A DNA stretch of 64,000 nucleotides from Sulfurospirillum deleyianum DSM 6946 (GCF_000024885.1 NC_013512.1:1-64000), one strand, 5' to 3'. Counted from the stretch's first letter, positions 1-11,203 are shown. The notes: generated by a model not told the origin, from the sequence alone. A program made the numbers and translations.

Positions 1-2
1 AA

Positions 3-32
3 AATGAGTCCCAAAAAAATAAGGGACTCATT
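3..32. terminator. Perfect 10-bp hairpin in front of thyX
   Basis: The arms AATGAGTCCC (3-12) and GGGACTCATT (23-32) are exact reverse complements around an A-rich loop. The 3' arm lies directly before the thyX start codon, and the only Shine-Dalgarno-like run (AAGGG, 21-25) sits partly inside it. It could terminate a gene left of the window or mask the thyX ribosome binding site. Confidence 0.6.
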
Positions 33-35
33 GAC

Positions 36-650
36 ATGAATGTAACACTCAATCACTACACTCCCCTTCTCGTTTGCGCTGATGCCATTCGCACGTGTTG
101 GCAAAGTTTTGATAAAAGCGATGAGGGTGGCGAAAAAGATAAAGAGCTTATTGACCGCGTAGGCAATAAATTTAAACACGCTTCAACCTTAGAACATTTG
201 GTTTATAACTTTTACATTGAAGGTATTTCTCGTGCCTTGCTTCAAGAACTCTCCCGTCACCGTATGGCATCACTCTCCGTTAAATCCACACGCTATACCC
301 TTAAAGAATTAAAACATGAAGAGAGCTTTACATGTAAAGATGTGAAGCGTGCTGAAAAGTACCTTGTTTTAACAGGTGTTGAGATGGTTGATGAAATGAG
401 CATTAAAGCACTTGAAAACCTTCGTTTGGTGCTTGTTGAAGGTATTAGCAACGATAAAGCCAAATACTGCCTTCCAGAGAGTTATAAGACAGAACTCACA
501 TGGACGATTAATGCCAGAAGCCTCCAAAATTTTCTAACCCTCAGGAGCGATAAAAGTGCGCTTTGGGAAATTCAAAATCTAGCCCATGCACTTTATAATG
601 CCCTTCCAGAAGAACATACTTATTTGTTTAGTATTAAAGAGCCTTCTTAA
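36..650 (+). CDS. thyX: FAD-dependent thymidylate synthase ThyX
   Basis: Makes dTMP from dUMP using methylene-tetrahydrofolate and FADH2; cytosolic. The family signature RHRxxSxxxxSxRY is seen at residues 74-87. The length of 204 aa is normal for the family. The start is fixed by the family-typical N-terminus, although the ribosome binding site is weak and partly buried in a hairpin. Residues 98-101 (FTCK) are written by one copy of the iterated palindrome TTTACATGTAAA (327-338). The gene converges on ruvC with a 4-nt overlap of coding ends. No thyA is seen in the window. Confidence 0.96.
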   Translation: MNVTLNHYTPLLVCADAIRTCWQSFDKSDEGGEKDKELIDRVGNKFKHASTLEHLVYNFYIEGISRALLQELSRHRMASLSVKSTRYTLKELKHEESFTCKDVKRAEKYLVLTGVEMVDEMSIKALENLRLVLVEGISNDKAKYCLPESYKTELTWTINARSLQNFLTLRSDKSALWEIQNLAHALYNALPEEHTYLFSIKEPS

Positions 651-1120
651 TCCACTTTTATCCTTTGGGCATGTGTGATAGCAATAGCTATGGCATCCGT
701 AATGTCCAAAGGCTTTATCTCTTGTTTAATACCTAAAATTTTTTTTACCATAAAAGCAACTTGCTCTTTAGCAGCTTTTCCATTGCCTGTGACTGCCTTT
801 TTGACCTGAAGGGGAGTATATTCACTAAAATTCCCTTTAACTTGTAAAATTTTAAGGCTTAAAGCGCCACGAAACTGGGCTAATTTAAGTACTGTTTGAG
901 GGTTATACGCATAAAAAATATCTTCAATAGCAACCTCATCAATTTCATGGTGTTTAAAGAGTACATCAAGTCCTTCTACTAATTCCATAATCTGATGTTG
1001 CAAAATTTTTTCTTTGATTTTAATGAGTCCTGCTTCGACTAAAACCAGTCTATTTTTTTCCTTTCTTAAAATCGAATAACCACAATTTCGCGTACCTGGA
1101 TCGATGCCTAATATCGTCAC
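647..1120 (-). CDS. ruvC: Holliday junction resolvase RuvC
   Basis: Endonuclease that resolves Holliday junctions with RuvAB during recombinational repair. The acidic metal-binding residues are visible as D7 in the N-terminal GIDPGT motif, E66, D139 and D142, matching the known catalytic carboxylates of the family. The length of 157 aa is normal. It is transcribed away from the origin, and its start borders the DnaA-box cluster upstream of dnaA, an arrangement known from other Campylobacterota. Confidence 0.95.
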   Translation of the reverse strand: MTILGIDPGTRNCGYSILRKEKNRLVLVEAGLIKIKEKILQHQIMELVEGLDVLFKHHEIDEVAIEDIFYAYNPQTVLKLAQFRGALSLKILQVKGNFSEYTPLQVKKAVTGNGKAAKEQVAFMVKKILGIKQEIKPLDITDAIAIAITHAQRIKVD

Positions 1121-1276
1121 TTTTTTCCTTTATTCACAGGTTATTTCACAGGGTGAATAACTTTTTTCACATTATACAAAGAACCGCTTTAACGTCTAAC
1201 TAATAATAGTTTAGCTAAAATAAAACAAACTTATTCACAGGTTATTCACAGGGTGAAAATTTTTTAAGGAGTCTGT
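1121..1276. other. oriC, upstream subregion (DnaA-box cluster)
   Basis: The ruvC-dnaA gap holds three perfect TTATTCACA boxes at 1130-1138, 1231-1239 and 1242-1250. It also holds an inverted near-box (GGTGAATAA, 1152-1160) and variants TTATTTCACA (1141-1150) and TTTTTTCACA. The two groups share the pattern box-GG-box-GGGTGAA. By analogy with the bipartite origin described in Helicobacter pylori this is the DnaA-binding oriC1 part. It probably also contains the dnaA promoter and autoregulatory sites. Confidence 0.85.
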
Positions 1277-2602
1277 TTGTTAGCCGATAATATCCTCGAA
1301 CTTTTAAAAGAAGAGATTTCTTCTTTAGAATATGATCGCTATATTAAACAACTCAAATTCAATGAAAAAGCTTCTAACTCAGACCAAATGATTTTTGTAG
1401 CACCCAATATTTTAATTGCCAACTGGGTAAAAACAAAATACGCTGAAAAACTAGCACATCTTTTTGAACTGAAAACAGGAAAAAAACCTGAAATAAAAAT
1501 TGTGCTCAAAGAACACCTCAAAAGTACTAAAACAAAATCAAGTTCTACTGAAATTTTAGAATCCATTAAAAGTACAAAAAACACCATTTTAAACCCTTCT
1601 TACACCTTTAATAGCTTTGTGGTGGGAAGTTCTAACCAATATGCCTATACCGCTGCAAAATCCGTTGCAGAAAAACCAGGTGTGATGTATAACCCTGTTT
1701 TTATTTATGGACCAACTGGACTTGGAAAAACACACTTGATTCATGCTATTGGAAACTACGCTCAAAGCAAGGGAAAAATTGTCATTTATGCGACTATTGA
1801 GCAATTTATGAATGATTTTACCTATAATCTTCGCAACCAATCTATGGAAAGATTTAGAGAAAAATACCGTAGTTGTGATGTTTTACTCATTGACGATACC
1901 CAATTTTTATCCAATAAAATTCAAACACAAGAAGAATTTTTTCATACCTTTAATGAACTTCACTCAGCGGGTAAACAAATTGTTTTAACTTCCGATAAAC
2001 CACCTAAAATGATTAATGGCTTAGAAGATAGACTTAAAAGCCGTTTTGAATGGGGTTTAATTGCTGATGTTGGTTTGCCTGAACTTGAAACGAAGATTGC
2101 TATCATTAAAAAGAAGTGTGAACTCGATGGTATTAATCTTAATAGTGATATTGTCAATTATATTGCCTCAAATATGGGTGATAATATTCGTGAAATTGAG
2201 AGTGCTATTATTAACCTCAATGCCTATGCCTTATTAATGCGTCAAGACATTACCCTTGAATTTGCTAAAAATGTTATGCGTGAACAGATTAAAGAACGTA
2301 AAGAAAATATTAGCCTTGAGGATATTATTCAAATTATTGCTAAAGATTTAAATATCAAACCCAGTGAAATTAAATCAACCAAACGTAGCAAAAATATCGT
2401 AGAAGCTAGACGTATTGGCATTTATTTAGCACGAACACTAACACCTAATTCCATGCCTTCACTAGCATCCTACTTTGGAATGAAAGATCATACCGCAGTC
2501 TCTCATAATATTAAAAAAATTAATGAGCTTATTGAGACCAATGAATCATTTAAACTCAAAGTAGAAGATTTAAAAAATAAAATTTTAACCAAAGAAAAAT
2601 AA
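1277..2602 (+). CDS. dnaA: Chromosomal replication initiator DnaA
   Basis: AAA+ initiator that binds DnaA boxes and melts oriC. Residues 145-153 (GPTGLGKTH) form Walker A and 203-207 (LLIDD) Walker B. The C-terminal domain IV helix-turn-helix carries the signature region around GMKDHTAVSHN. The length of 441 aa is typical. The start is a TTG codon at 1277, chosen because AAGGAG (1266-1271) lies 5 nt upstream and the N-terminus then matches the family; there is no competing ATG nearby. It is flanked on both sides by DnaA-box-bearing DNA. Confidence 0.97.
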   Translation: MLADNILELLKEEISSLEYDRYIKQLKFNEKASNSDQMIFVAPNILIANWVKTKYAEKLAHLFELKTGKKPEIKIVLKEHLKSTKTKSSSTEILESIKSTKNTILNPSYTFNSFVVGSSNQYAYTAAKSVAEKPGVMYNPVFIYGPTGLGKTHLIHAIGNYAQSKGKIVIYATIEQFMNDFTYNLRNQSMERFREKYRSCDVLLIDDTQFLSNKIQTQEEFFHTFNELHSAGKQIVLTSDKPPKMINGLEDRLKSRFEWGLIADVGLPELETKIAIIKKKCELDGINLNSDIVNYIASNMGDNIREIESAIINLNAYALLMRQDITLEFAKNVMREQIKERKENISLEDIIQIIAKDLNIKPSEIKSTKRSKNIVEARRIGIYLARTLTPNSMPSLASYFGMKDHTAVSHNIKKINELIETNESFKLKVEDLKNKILTKEK

Positions 2603-2757
2603 AAAGTTTTAATCAAAAATGTGACCAAATGTGAAAAAGTACTTTCTCTTTTTTCACTGGTTTTAGCCCTAGTTTTAGGTATAATGTTGATGTTTTCACG
2701 AATTCAACCTAACCTACTACTTCAACTATTTTAATTAAATAACTAAAAGGGGATTTT
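2603..2757. other. oriC, downstream subregion with DnaA-trio-like array and dnaN promoter
   Basis: The dnaA-dnaN gap contains weak boxes with a TTCAC core (TGTGAAAAA at 2630-2638 on the minus strand; TTTTCACGA at 2693-2701). The latter is followed at 2714-2731 by CTA CTA CTT CAA CTA TTT. On the complementary strand this reads 3'-GAT GAT GAA GTT GAT AAA, five of six triplets fitting the DnaA-trio consensus, next to the AT-rich stretch TTTAATTAAATAACTA. This is the likely unwinding element. A -10 box TATAAT at 2680-2685 probably drives dnaN. Confidence 0.7.
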
Positions 2758-3825
2758 ATGAAAGTTTCAATCAAAAAAAGCATTTTAGAAACAATGCTAC
2801 TCAATGTTCAACCCTACCTAGAAAAAAAAGATTTAAGTCAAATTACATCGCATGTTTTTTTAGCAATAGAAAATGAACATTTTGTTCTTAAAGCAACGGA
2901 TTATGAAATTGGCTTAACCTATCATACCTCTGAAATTAAAATAGCTTCTTTTGGAGATGGAACAGCCAATGGTAAAAAATTATTAGATATTGTTAAAAGT
3001 CTAAAAGATGATGAAATTATTTTAGAAACGATTAATGATTATTTATATATTAAACAAAATAGTTCAAAATTTAAACTTCCTATGTTAAATCCTAATGATT
3101 TTCCTTTGTTTCCTACCATTGAGAATAAACCAAAATTTAATATTAATAGTACAACCCTAGTACGTTCTATTAAAAAGATAGCCCCTGCTATTGACACCAA
3201 TAATCCAAAATTTGAACTCAATGGTTCATTAATTGATATTAAAGATAACACCATTAATCTTGTTGCAACCGATACAAAACGTTTAGCGATTGTCACACTT
3301 CAACAAGAGACAACAGAAAATTTTTCATTTATTATTCCTAAAAAAGCAATCAGTGAAATTCAAAAACTCTTTTTTGATGATATTGAAATTTTTTATGATG
3401 AAAATACACTCATTGCACAATCTAATCACTTTACATTTTATACAAAACTGATTAATGGAAAATTTCCAGATTACGCACGAATTATTCCTAAAAACAAAAA
3501 CTATACAATTTTATTAACACGAGAATTTATGATAGAGTCCATTAAACAGATTTCTATTATTTCACCTGAAATTAAAATTACATTTAAAGCAGAAAAAATT
3601 ATTTTTGAGAGCCTCAATGATGACAATATTGAAGCAAAAACAGAAGTTGATTTTGAAACAGGGTTACAAAATGAAATTTATTTAGCGGTCAATAGCCGTT
3701 ATCTTTTAGATTTTTTATCCAACATTGAAAACAGCAACTTTACTTTAGGTTTTAATGACAGTGGTTTACCTTTTACTTTAGAGAGTGAAAATTTTATGAC
3801 CATTGTTATGCCTATTATGATTTAA
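2758..3825 (+). CDS. dnaN: DNA polymerase III beta sliding clamp
   Basis: Ring-shaped processivity factor of the replicative polymerase. The 355-aa product has the three-domain clamp layout, and the C-terminus ending PFTLESENFMTIVMPIMI matches the conserved clamp tail that contributes to the binding groove. The start ATG is preceded by AAGGGG with good spacing. Its place directly after dnaA and before gyrB is the standard origin-proximal arrangement. Confidence 0.96.
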   Translation: MKVSIKKSILETMLLNVQPYLEKKDLSQITSHVFLAIENEHFVLKATDYEIGLTYHTSEIKIASFGDGTANGKKLLDIVKSLKDDEIILETINDYLYIKQNSSKFKLPMLNPNDFPLFPTIENKPKFNINSTTLVRSIKKIAPAIDTNNPKFELNGSLIDIKDNTINLVATDTKRLAIVTLQQETTENFSFIIPKKAISEIQKLFFDDIEIFYDENTLIAQSNHFTFYTKLINGKFPDYARIIPKNKNYTILLTREFMIESIKQISIISPEIKITFKAEKIIFESLNDDNIEAKTEVDFETGLQNEIYLAVNSRYLLDFLSNIENSNFTLGFNDSGLPFTLESENFMTIVMPIMI

Positions 3826-3831
3826 AACTAA

Positions 3832-6167
<2,336 letters not shown>

Positions 6168-6168
<1 letters not shown>

Positions 6169-7583
6169 TGCTCTATTCTGAGAAAAAGGAGCGGGAGAGC
6201 CGATTTATTACAGCATTAAAAATCGTTTTTCCTCTCCTGCTTCTTATTGGCATTTTTTTTCATTCATTTTCTCTTTTTCCCTACACTTCAATCAACTTTT
6301 TTTTGTTGATTTTGTTGATTCCTATTTATGTTTATTACACGGTTTATTTGATTTATTATGGGTTTCAAACCACTTTAATTGATCCGATTACTAAAACATT
6401 CACACGCAATGAAATCCTCTTAAAAATCAAAAAAAATAAAGACCCAAAATCGTTGATTATTCTTTTACATGTAAACAATTTAAACGATATTAATGAGCGT
6501 TATGGCATTGCCAATGGGGATTTGATTTTGCGAGCTTTAATCAAACAATTAGAACTTTTTTTAGAAGAGTATCGCTATAAAAATATTGCTATTGGTAGGT
6601 ATAGCCATGATAGTTTTTTATTTTTAGTGAATGCTTCTTCCCAAGAATTTAAACATCTTTTTACGATTTTTACCAAACGTATTCAAAACAATGGTTTACA
6701 AAATATTGAAGTTAAACTCTCATTTTCGCTCTTAGAAGCACAGTATGAGACCAATGTTCCCTATGTAATTGAGAGACTTTTTATGTTAATTGAAAAAAAT
6801 CAAGTTGATAAAGAAGTTTTACCTCACATTCAACTGCACACCTTTAAAAAAAATCTTAGCCATGCCTTTCGCCATGATGGTATTGCTTTTAAGTATCAAC
6901 CTGCTTTACATGTAAAAGAAGAAAAAACAACACTCTTTGAGGTTTTAACACGTATTTATACAGAAGATTATGGTATTTTTACCAAAGGAAATATCCAAAA
7001 TATTGCGAATCGTATGGGTTTAGAACGTGCTTTAGATGAACAGATTATTGCTTCATTACTTGCAAAAATTGATCCTTTTTTACCTAAAAAAGAGTTTCTA
7101 CTTAGCCTTGAAATTTCACCTGTTACTCTTCGAAATAGTAAATTTAAACACTATCTTTTAAACCTTTTTAAACAAAAAGAGTTGCATCCTAATCGTTTTA
7201 TTCTTGAAATTGTAGAAGAAAAGAGTTATGAAGAGATACAGCGTTTTAAAGAGATTATTGAGAGTTATCAAGAAGTGGGATTTAAAATAGCATTGGGAAA
7301 TTTTGGAGGTAATAATTGTGGATTTGAATACCTCAAATATTTGCCCATTGATTTGATTAAATTTGACATTGAATTTACCAAAAAAATTGAAGATGTCAAA
7401 TACCAAAAACTCTTAAAATCTTATATTGACCTTGCTAAAAGTCTTCAGGTGCAAACTATGGTAAAATTCGTGGATAAAGAGAGTACATTGAAGCTGATTA
7501 AAGCTTGTGAGCCTGATTTTATTCAAGGTTTTTGTATCTCTAAACCCAAAAGTATAAAGGAATTTAACGATGAAGTATGGTGA
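6168..7583 (+). CDS. Membrane-anchored degenerate GGDEF-EAL protein
   Basis: Two hydrophobic segments (about residues 17-34 and 42-65) precede a GGDEF-like domain and an EAL-like domain, the layout of cyclic-di-GMP enzymes. The diguanylate cyclase signature is lost: YSHDSF at 145-150 stands where GG[DE]EF belongs. The EAL site is also eroded: FEVLTR (257-262) keeps a glutamate, but the loop normally containing DDFG reads GNFGG (377-381). It is therefore probably a catalytically inactive receptor or scaffold. It carries two copies of the palindrome (6464, 6905), both read as LHV. It overlaps gyrB by 1 nt and queF by 14 nt. Confidence 0.8.
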
Positions 7584-7965
7584 AAAAATTATTACAGAAT
7601 TTGATGTGGAAAAAGATTTGGAAATTTGGCCTAATCAGCATAAAAAAAACTATGTGATTAAACTCACATTACCAGAATTTTGTTGTTTGTGCCCACGCAG
7701 TGGCTATCCTGATTTTGCGACAATTTATATTGACTATATTCCTAATGAACTAGTGGTGGAGCTTAAAGCAATTAAACTCTACATCAATAGCTTTATGAAT
7801 CGCAACATCAGCCATGAAAATTCTGCCAATGAAATTTATGACCTTTTAGATAAAAAACTCAAACCCAAATGGCTTAAAGTGGTTGCTGATTTTAATCCAC
7901 GAGGCAATGTGCATACGGTCATTGAAATTGACTCAAAATTGGTTAGAAACGAAACGTCATGTTAA
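7570..7965 (+). CDS. queF: NADPH-dependent 7-cyano-7-deazaguanine reductase QueF
   Basis: Reduces preQ0 to preQ1 in queuosine synthesis for tRNA wobble modification. The catalytic cysteine is C41 in LCPRSGYPDF, and the family NADPH-binding signature begins ELK at 64-66. At 131 aa it is the short, unimodular type found in Bacillus rather than the double-length enterobacterial type. The start overlaps the upstream gene, with AAGG nearby. No other queuosine genes lie in the window. Confidence 0.92.
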   Translation: MKYGEKIITEFDVEKDLEIWPNQHKKNYVIKLTLPEFCCLCPRSGYPDFATIYIDYIPNELVVELKAIKLYINSFMNRNISHENSANEIYDLLDKKLKPKWLKVVADFNPRGNVHTVIEIDSKLVRNETSC

Positions 7966-9170
7966 ACCCAAAACTCATCGAGCAGTTCTTTGGAGCTGCT
8001 TCCATTCAGCGTTGGAATGATTACCCACGCATGGTGGAATTGGTGGAGCTGGATAAACAAGCGCATAAGTTTATTATCGCTTATTTTATTGCCAAAATGG
8101 AACCTGAGGGCAGTGTCAATATGCGCTCCTTGATTGAAGCGGGAATTTTTGAATTTTTACGTCGTGTTGTGGTGACCGATATTCGCCCTGATGTTTTTCG
8201 AAAAGCGCTTCAAAAAAAAGAGAAAGAGATCAATTCATGGGTACTTTCACAGCTTTATGATTCATTGAGTGAAATTGAAGGTGGGGCGTTTTATCAGCGT
8301 TTTGAAACGTATATTAATGATAATTCTATGTATAAAAAAGAGCGTTTTATCCTCAAAGCGGCTTCGTATATGGCAACCCGTTGGGAGTTTTCCATTGTCT
8401 ATCAGACCAGTCAATTTTTAAGCAATATTGACCGTGTAAAAGAGGCGGTGGAAGAAGAGATTGAGGATTATTACGAACTCATTAGTGTACGCAAAATGGC
8501 GATGAATAAAAAAATCTCTAAAATTGTTGATTTAAGCGGACGCCTTCGTTTTCAAAAACGCTGGGCGCAAACGCCTCGTATTCCTGAAACTTCGGTGTTG
8601 GGACATATGCTGATTGTCGCCATTTTGGGCTATTTTTACTCGCTTTTTATCAAAGCGTGTGATCAAAGGCTGGTGAATAACTTCTTTTGTGCCCTTTTTC
8701 ACGATTTTCCTGAAGCGCTGACCCGTGACATAATCTCCCCTGTTAAGTATTCGGTGAGTGGGTTGGATGATATTATCAGTGAATTTGAAATTAAGATGAT
8801 TGAAGAGGAAATATTGCCTTATCTTCCTGAGGGGCTTTTAAAAGAGTTTAAATACCTGCTTGGACTTTATGGGGATCATCAAAAAAATGAGTTTTTAAAT
8901 CGGATTTATGAGCAAGAAATCGAAGCGGTGGAAGATGTTTCTTTGTATAATGAAGATAAATTTAATGCCATTGATGGAAAAGCGCTTAAAAATTGTGATA
9001 ATTTGGCCGCCTTTATTGAGGCAACCCTTTCCATTTCGCATGGGGTGAAGTCTAAAGAGTTGATTCAAGGCAAAGAGCACATTTTAAAGAAGCTCAAAGA
9101 AAAAGGGAAAATTGGAAAGGCTGATTTTTATGGATTGGCTGTGGAGTTAGAAGAGTATTTTGGAGTATAA
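7959..9170 (+). CDS. HD-domain phosphohydrolase (YfbR-like)
   Basis: The C-terminal half contains the metal ligands of an HD hydrolase: H216, H248-D249 in the motif LFHDFPEALTRD, E252 and D257. The motif resembles YfbR-type 5'-deoxyribonucleotidases, but the long N-terminal half (about 200 aa) has no motif I can name. Its substrate is unknown. It overlaps queF by 7 nt, so it is probably the last gene of the gyrB-GGDEF/EAL-queF run. The stop codon is embedded in the start of a structured repeat (9167-9278). Confidence 0.7.
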   Translation: MLNPKLIEQFFGAASIQRWNDYPRMVELVELDKQAHKFIIAYFIAKMEPEGSVNMRSLIEAGIFEFLRRVVVTDIRPDVFRKALQKKEKEINSWVLSQLYDSLSEIEGGAFYQRFETYINDNSMYKKERFILKAASYMATRWEFSIVYQTSQFLSNIDRVKEAVEEEIEDYYELISVRKMAMNKKISKIVDLSGRLRFQKRWAQTPRIPETSVLGHMLIVAILGYFYSLFIKACDQRLVNNFFCALFHDFPEALTRDIISPVKYSVSGLDDIISEFEIKMIEEEILPYLPEGLLKEFKYLLGLYGDHQKNEFLNRIYEQEIEAVEDVSLYNEDKFNAIDGKALKNCDNLAAFIEATLSISHGVKSKELIQGKEHILKKLKEKGKIGKADFYGLAVELEEYFGV

Positions 9171-9278
9171 AATAAGTTCTGCCTCGTATGAGGCTAGCTT
9201 TTCATAGAAACATCGAGCTTAGCTCTTGTTTTGTGCCTAGTGCAACGTAGCTTTTTTGGCTTTGCTAAAGAAGCGTGT
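9167..9278. repeat. Two-hairpin structured repeat, copy A
   Basis: Starts with ATAAAATAAG (9167-9176), has the hairpin GCCTC-GTAT-GAGGC, then CCTAGTG-C-AACGTA, then an 11-bp stem with a TTT loop (9250-9274), and ends GTGT. A second copy with the same order lies at 35200-35287. Their terminal stems differ in sequence but both pair completely. Here it borders the 3' end of the SRP RNA gene. Confidence 0.6.
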
Positions 9279-9298
9279 AAAAATAGCTTTTGTAAAAA

Positions 9299-9401
9299 CC
9301 CTCTTCCAGATGACTGCGGCACACACCTAATAAAAGTGCTCTGCTGTGTTCCCACCCTGAAGCGATGCTCTTAAAAGACATTGCACAGGTCTAGAAGAAG
9401 G
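9299..9401 (-). ncRNA. ffs: 4.5S RNA of the signal recognition particle (small bacterial SRP RNA)
   Basis: RNA partner of Ffh for co-translational membrane targeting. On the minus strand the apical hairpin shows the universal SRP pattern CAGG, a 3-bp stem (GTG/CAC), the GGAA tetraloop, then AGCAG, followed by GTGTGTGCCGCAG, which is close to the conserved 3' side. The ends pair over 12 bp (CCTTCTTCTAGA with TCTGGAAGAGGG, including G-U pairs), giving about 103 nt. A run of five T follows the 3' end. The exact 5' end is an estimate. It is divergent from ung. Confidence 0.88.
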
Positions 9402-9448
9402 CGAAGCGTATTTTACCTAAAAATGCTTAAAAAAAGTAGAGGATATTG

Positions 9449-10123
9449 ATGATAGAGCCAAAAATTGAAGAGAGTTGGAAAAAAGTTCTGTTTGATGAGT
9501 TTCAAAAACCCTATTTTGAAGCACTTAAAACCTTCTTAATGGAAGAAAAAAAGCACCATACGATTTATCCCAGCGGAGCCAATATCTTTGCAGCGTTCAA
9601 TCATACTCCCTTTGAGCGTGTCAAAGTGGTCATTTTAGGGCAAGACCCTTACCATGGAGCAGGACAAGCACACGGGCTCTCCTTTTCAGTGCAAGAGGGT
9701 GTGCCTCATCCACCCTCTTTGCAAAATATTTTCAAAGAGTTACGAGATGATATAGGGTGTGACATTCCTAAAAATGGGACACTCACTTCATGGGCAGACC
9801 AAGGTGTTTTTTTAATCAACGCCGTTTTAACAGTACGCTCAAGTGAAGCCAATTCGCACAAAGGACGTGGATGGGAGACGTTTACCGATACGGTGATTAA
9901 GACTTTGAGCGATGAAAAAGAGCATGTCGTCTTTATTTTGTGGGGAGCACCTGCTGGAGCGAAAGCTTCGCTCATTGATAGCAAAAAACATCTCATTTTA
10001 AAAGCACCTCACCCTTCACCGCTTTCAAGTTATCGTGGTTTTTTTGGCTCAAAGCCCTTTTCAAAAAGCAACGCTTATCTGATTGAACATGGAAAAACAC
10101 CCATAAAATGGGCATTGCATTAA
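9449..10123 (+). CDS. ung: Uracil-DNA glycosylase
   Basis: Removes uracil from DNA at the start of base excision repair. The water-activating motif GQDPYHG is at about residues 64-70 and the DNA-intercalation motif HPSPLS at about 188-193. The length of 224 aa is typical. A TTG codon three bases upstream could also start translation, but ATG at 9449 sits 5 nt after AGAGGA. It overlaps mutY by 16 nt, so two glycosylases that remove mutagenic bases are co-transcribed. Confidence 0.96.
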   Translation: MIEPKIEESWKKVLFDEFQKPYFEALKTFLMEEKKHHTIYPSGANIFAAFNHTPFERVKVVILGQDPYHGAGQAHGLSFSVQEGVPHPPSLQNIFKELRDDIGCDIPKNGTLTSWADQGVFLINAVLTVRSSEANSHKGRGWETFTDTVIKTLSDEKEHVVFILWGAPAGAKASLIDSKKHLILKAPHPSPLSSYRGFFGSKPFSKSNAYLIEHGKTPIKWALH

Positions 10124-11061
10124 GTGTCAAAGATGCCATTTATGTATGGTATCAAGAAAATGGTCGTCATGACTTACCGTGGCGGCAAACCAGTGATGCG
10201 TATAAAATTTACCTCAGTGAAATTATGCTTCAACAAACACAGGTTAAAACCGTGCTGGAGCGCTTTTATTTTCCTTTCTTAGAACGCTTTCCCACGTTAA
10301 AAAGTGTTGCTGAGGCTCCTTTGGATGATGTTTTAAAAATGTGGGAGGGGCTTGGGTACTACACAAGGGCGAAAAATCTTCATCATACCGCTTTTACATG
10401 TAAAGGTATTTTGCCTCGTAGTCCTGAAGAGTTAGGTGGACTTAAGGGCATTGGCAAAAGTACGGCACACGCCATTTGTGCCTTTGCGTATCATGAGCCA
10501 CTTCCTATTTTAGATGCCAATGTCAAGCGGGTTTTGTGTCGTTATTTTGCGATAAGCGTAAAAGATGAAAAAGTGCTTTGGGAAAGGGCGTGGGAACTTT
10601 TACATGTAAAATATCCCTATGAGCATAATCAAGCGATGATGGACATTGGTGCGCTTGTTTGTACACCCAAAAATCCGCAGTGTGACGCCTGTCCTTTAGC
10701 TTTTACATGTAAAGGTAAACATGCGCCTCAACTTTATCCACAACCTGTCAAAAAAGCCAAAGTGCCTACCAAAAAACGCTTTGCTTTGGTGTGTGAGCGT
10801 GAGGGAAAGTTAGGACTGATTCAACGAAAAGAGAAATTGCTTCATGGGCTTTGGGGATTTATACAGGTCGATGAAAAACCAGAGGGTATTTTTTTAGGAA
10901 AAGTAGAACATACGTACAGCCATTTTAAATTGGAACTGGATGTTTTTAAACCCTCTTTACATGTAACGATAGAAAACTATTTTACATGTAAAGAGATAGA
11001 ACATTTAGCGCTTTCTACGGTGGATAAAAAAATTCTCAAACTCTTAAATTCAAAAAAATGA
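10108..11061 (+). CDS. mutY: A/G-specific adenine glycosylase MutY
   Basis: Excises adenine mispaired with 8-oxoguanine. E38 lies in SEIMLQQTQV, the helix-hairpin-helix is LGGLKGIGKSTA, and catalytic D136 lies in PILDANVKRV. The 4Fe-4S loop has C185, C192, C195 and C201 with the canonical x6, x2, x5 spacing. The C-terminal third is the NUDIX-like mismatch recognition domain. The gene carries four exact copies of the palindrome TTTACATGTAAA (10393, 10599, 10702, 10981) and one near copy (10956). The copy at 10702 encodes the last cluster cysteine within FTCK. Confidence 0.95.
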   Translation: MGIALSVKDAIYVWYQENGRHDLPWRQTSDAYKIYLSEIMLQQTQVKTVLERFYFPFLERFPTLKSVAEAPLDDVLKMWEGLGYYTRAKNLHHTAFTCKGILPRSPEELGGLKGIGKSTAHAICAFAYHEPLPILDANVKRVLCRYFAISVKDEKVLWERAWELLHVKYPYEHNQAMMDIGALVCTPKNPQCDACPLAFTCKGKHAPQLYPQPVKKAKVPTKKRFALVCEREGKLGLIQRKEKLLHGLWGFIQVDEKPEGIFLGKVEHTYSHFKLELDVFKPSLHVTIENYFTCKEIEHLALSTVDKKILKLLNSKK

Positions 11062-11203
11062 TTTTTTTCCTCGAACGCTTAAAACTTTCTAAAGCACTAC
11101 CCTGTGGTGGCTCCTAAGCCTTTTAGCCTCTTCTAAACTTAAGACAATTTTAAGAATATCTAAAAAATTAAGTTTCATATAAGTCTTTTTTGTTAAGGTG
11201 AAA

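Noticed and set aside
9167-9298. 6S RNA or tmRNA in the gap after the HD gene
   Set aside because: No tmRNA tag frame or tRNA-like end, and no 6S open-promoter bulge geometry was recognised; the sequence is better described as a structured repeat shared with 35200-35287.
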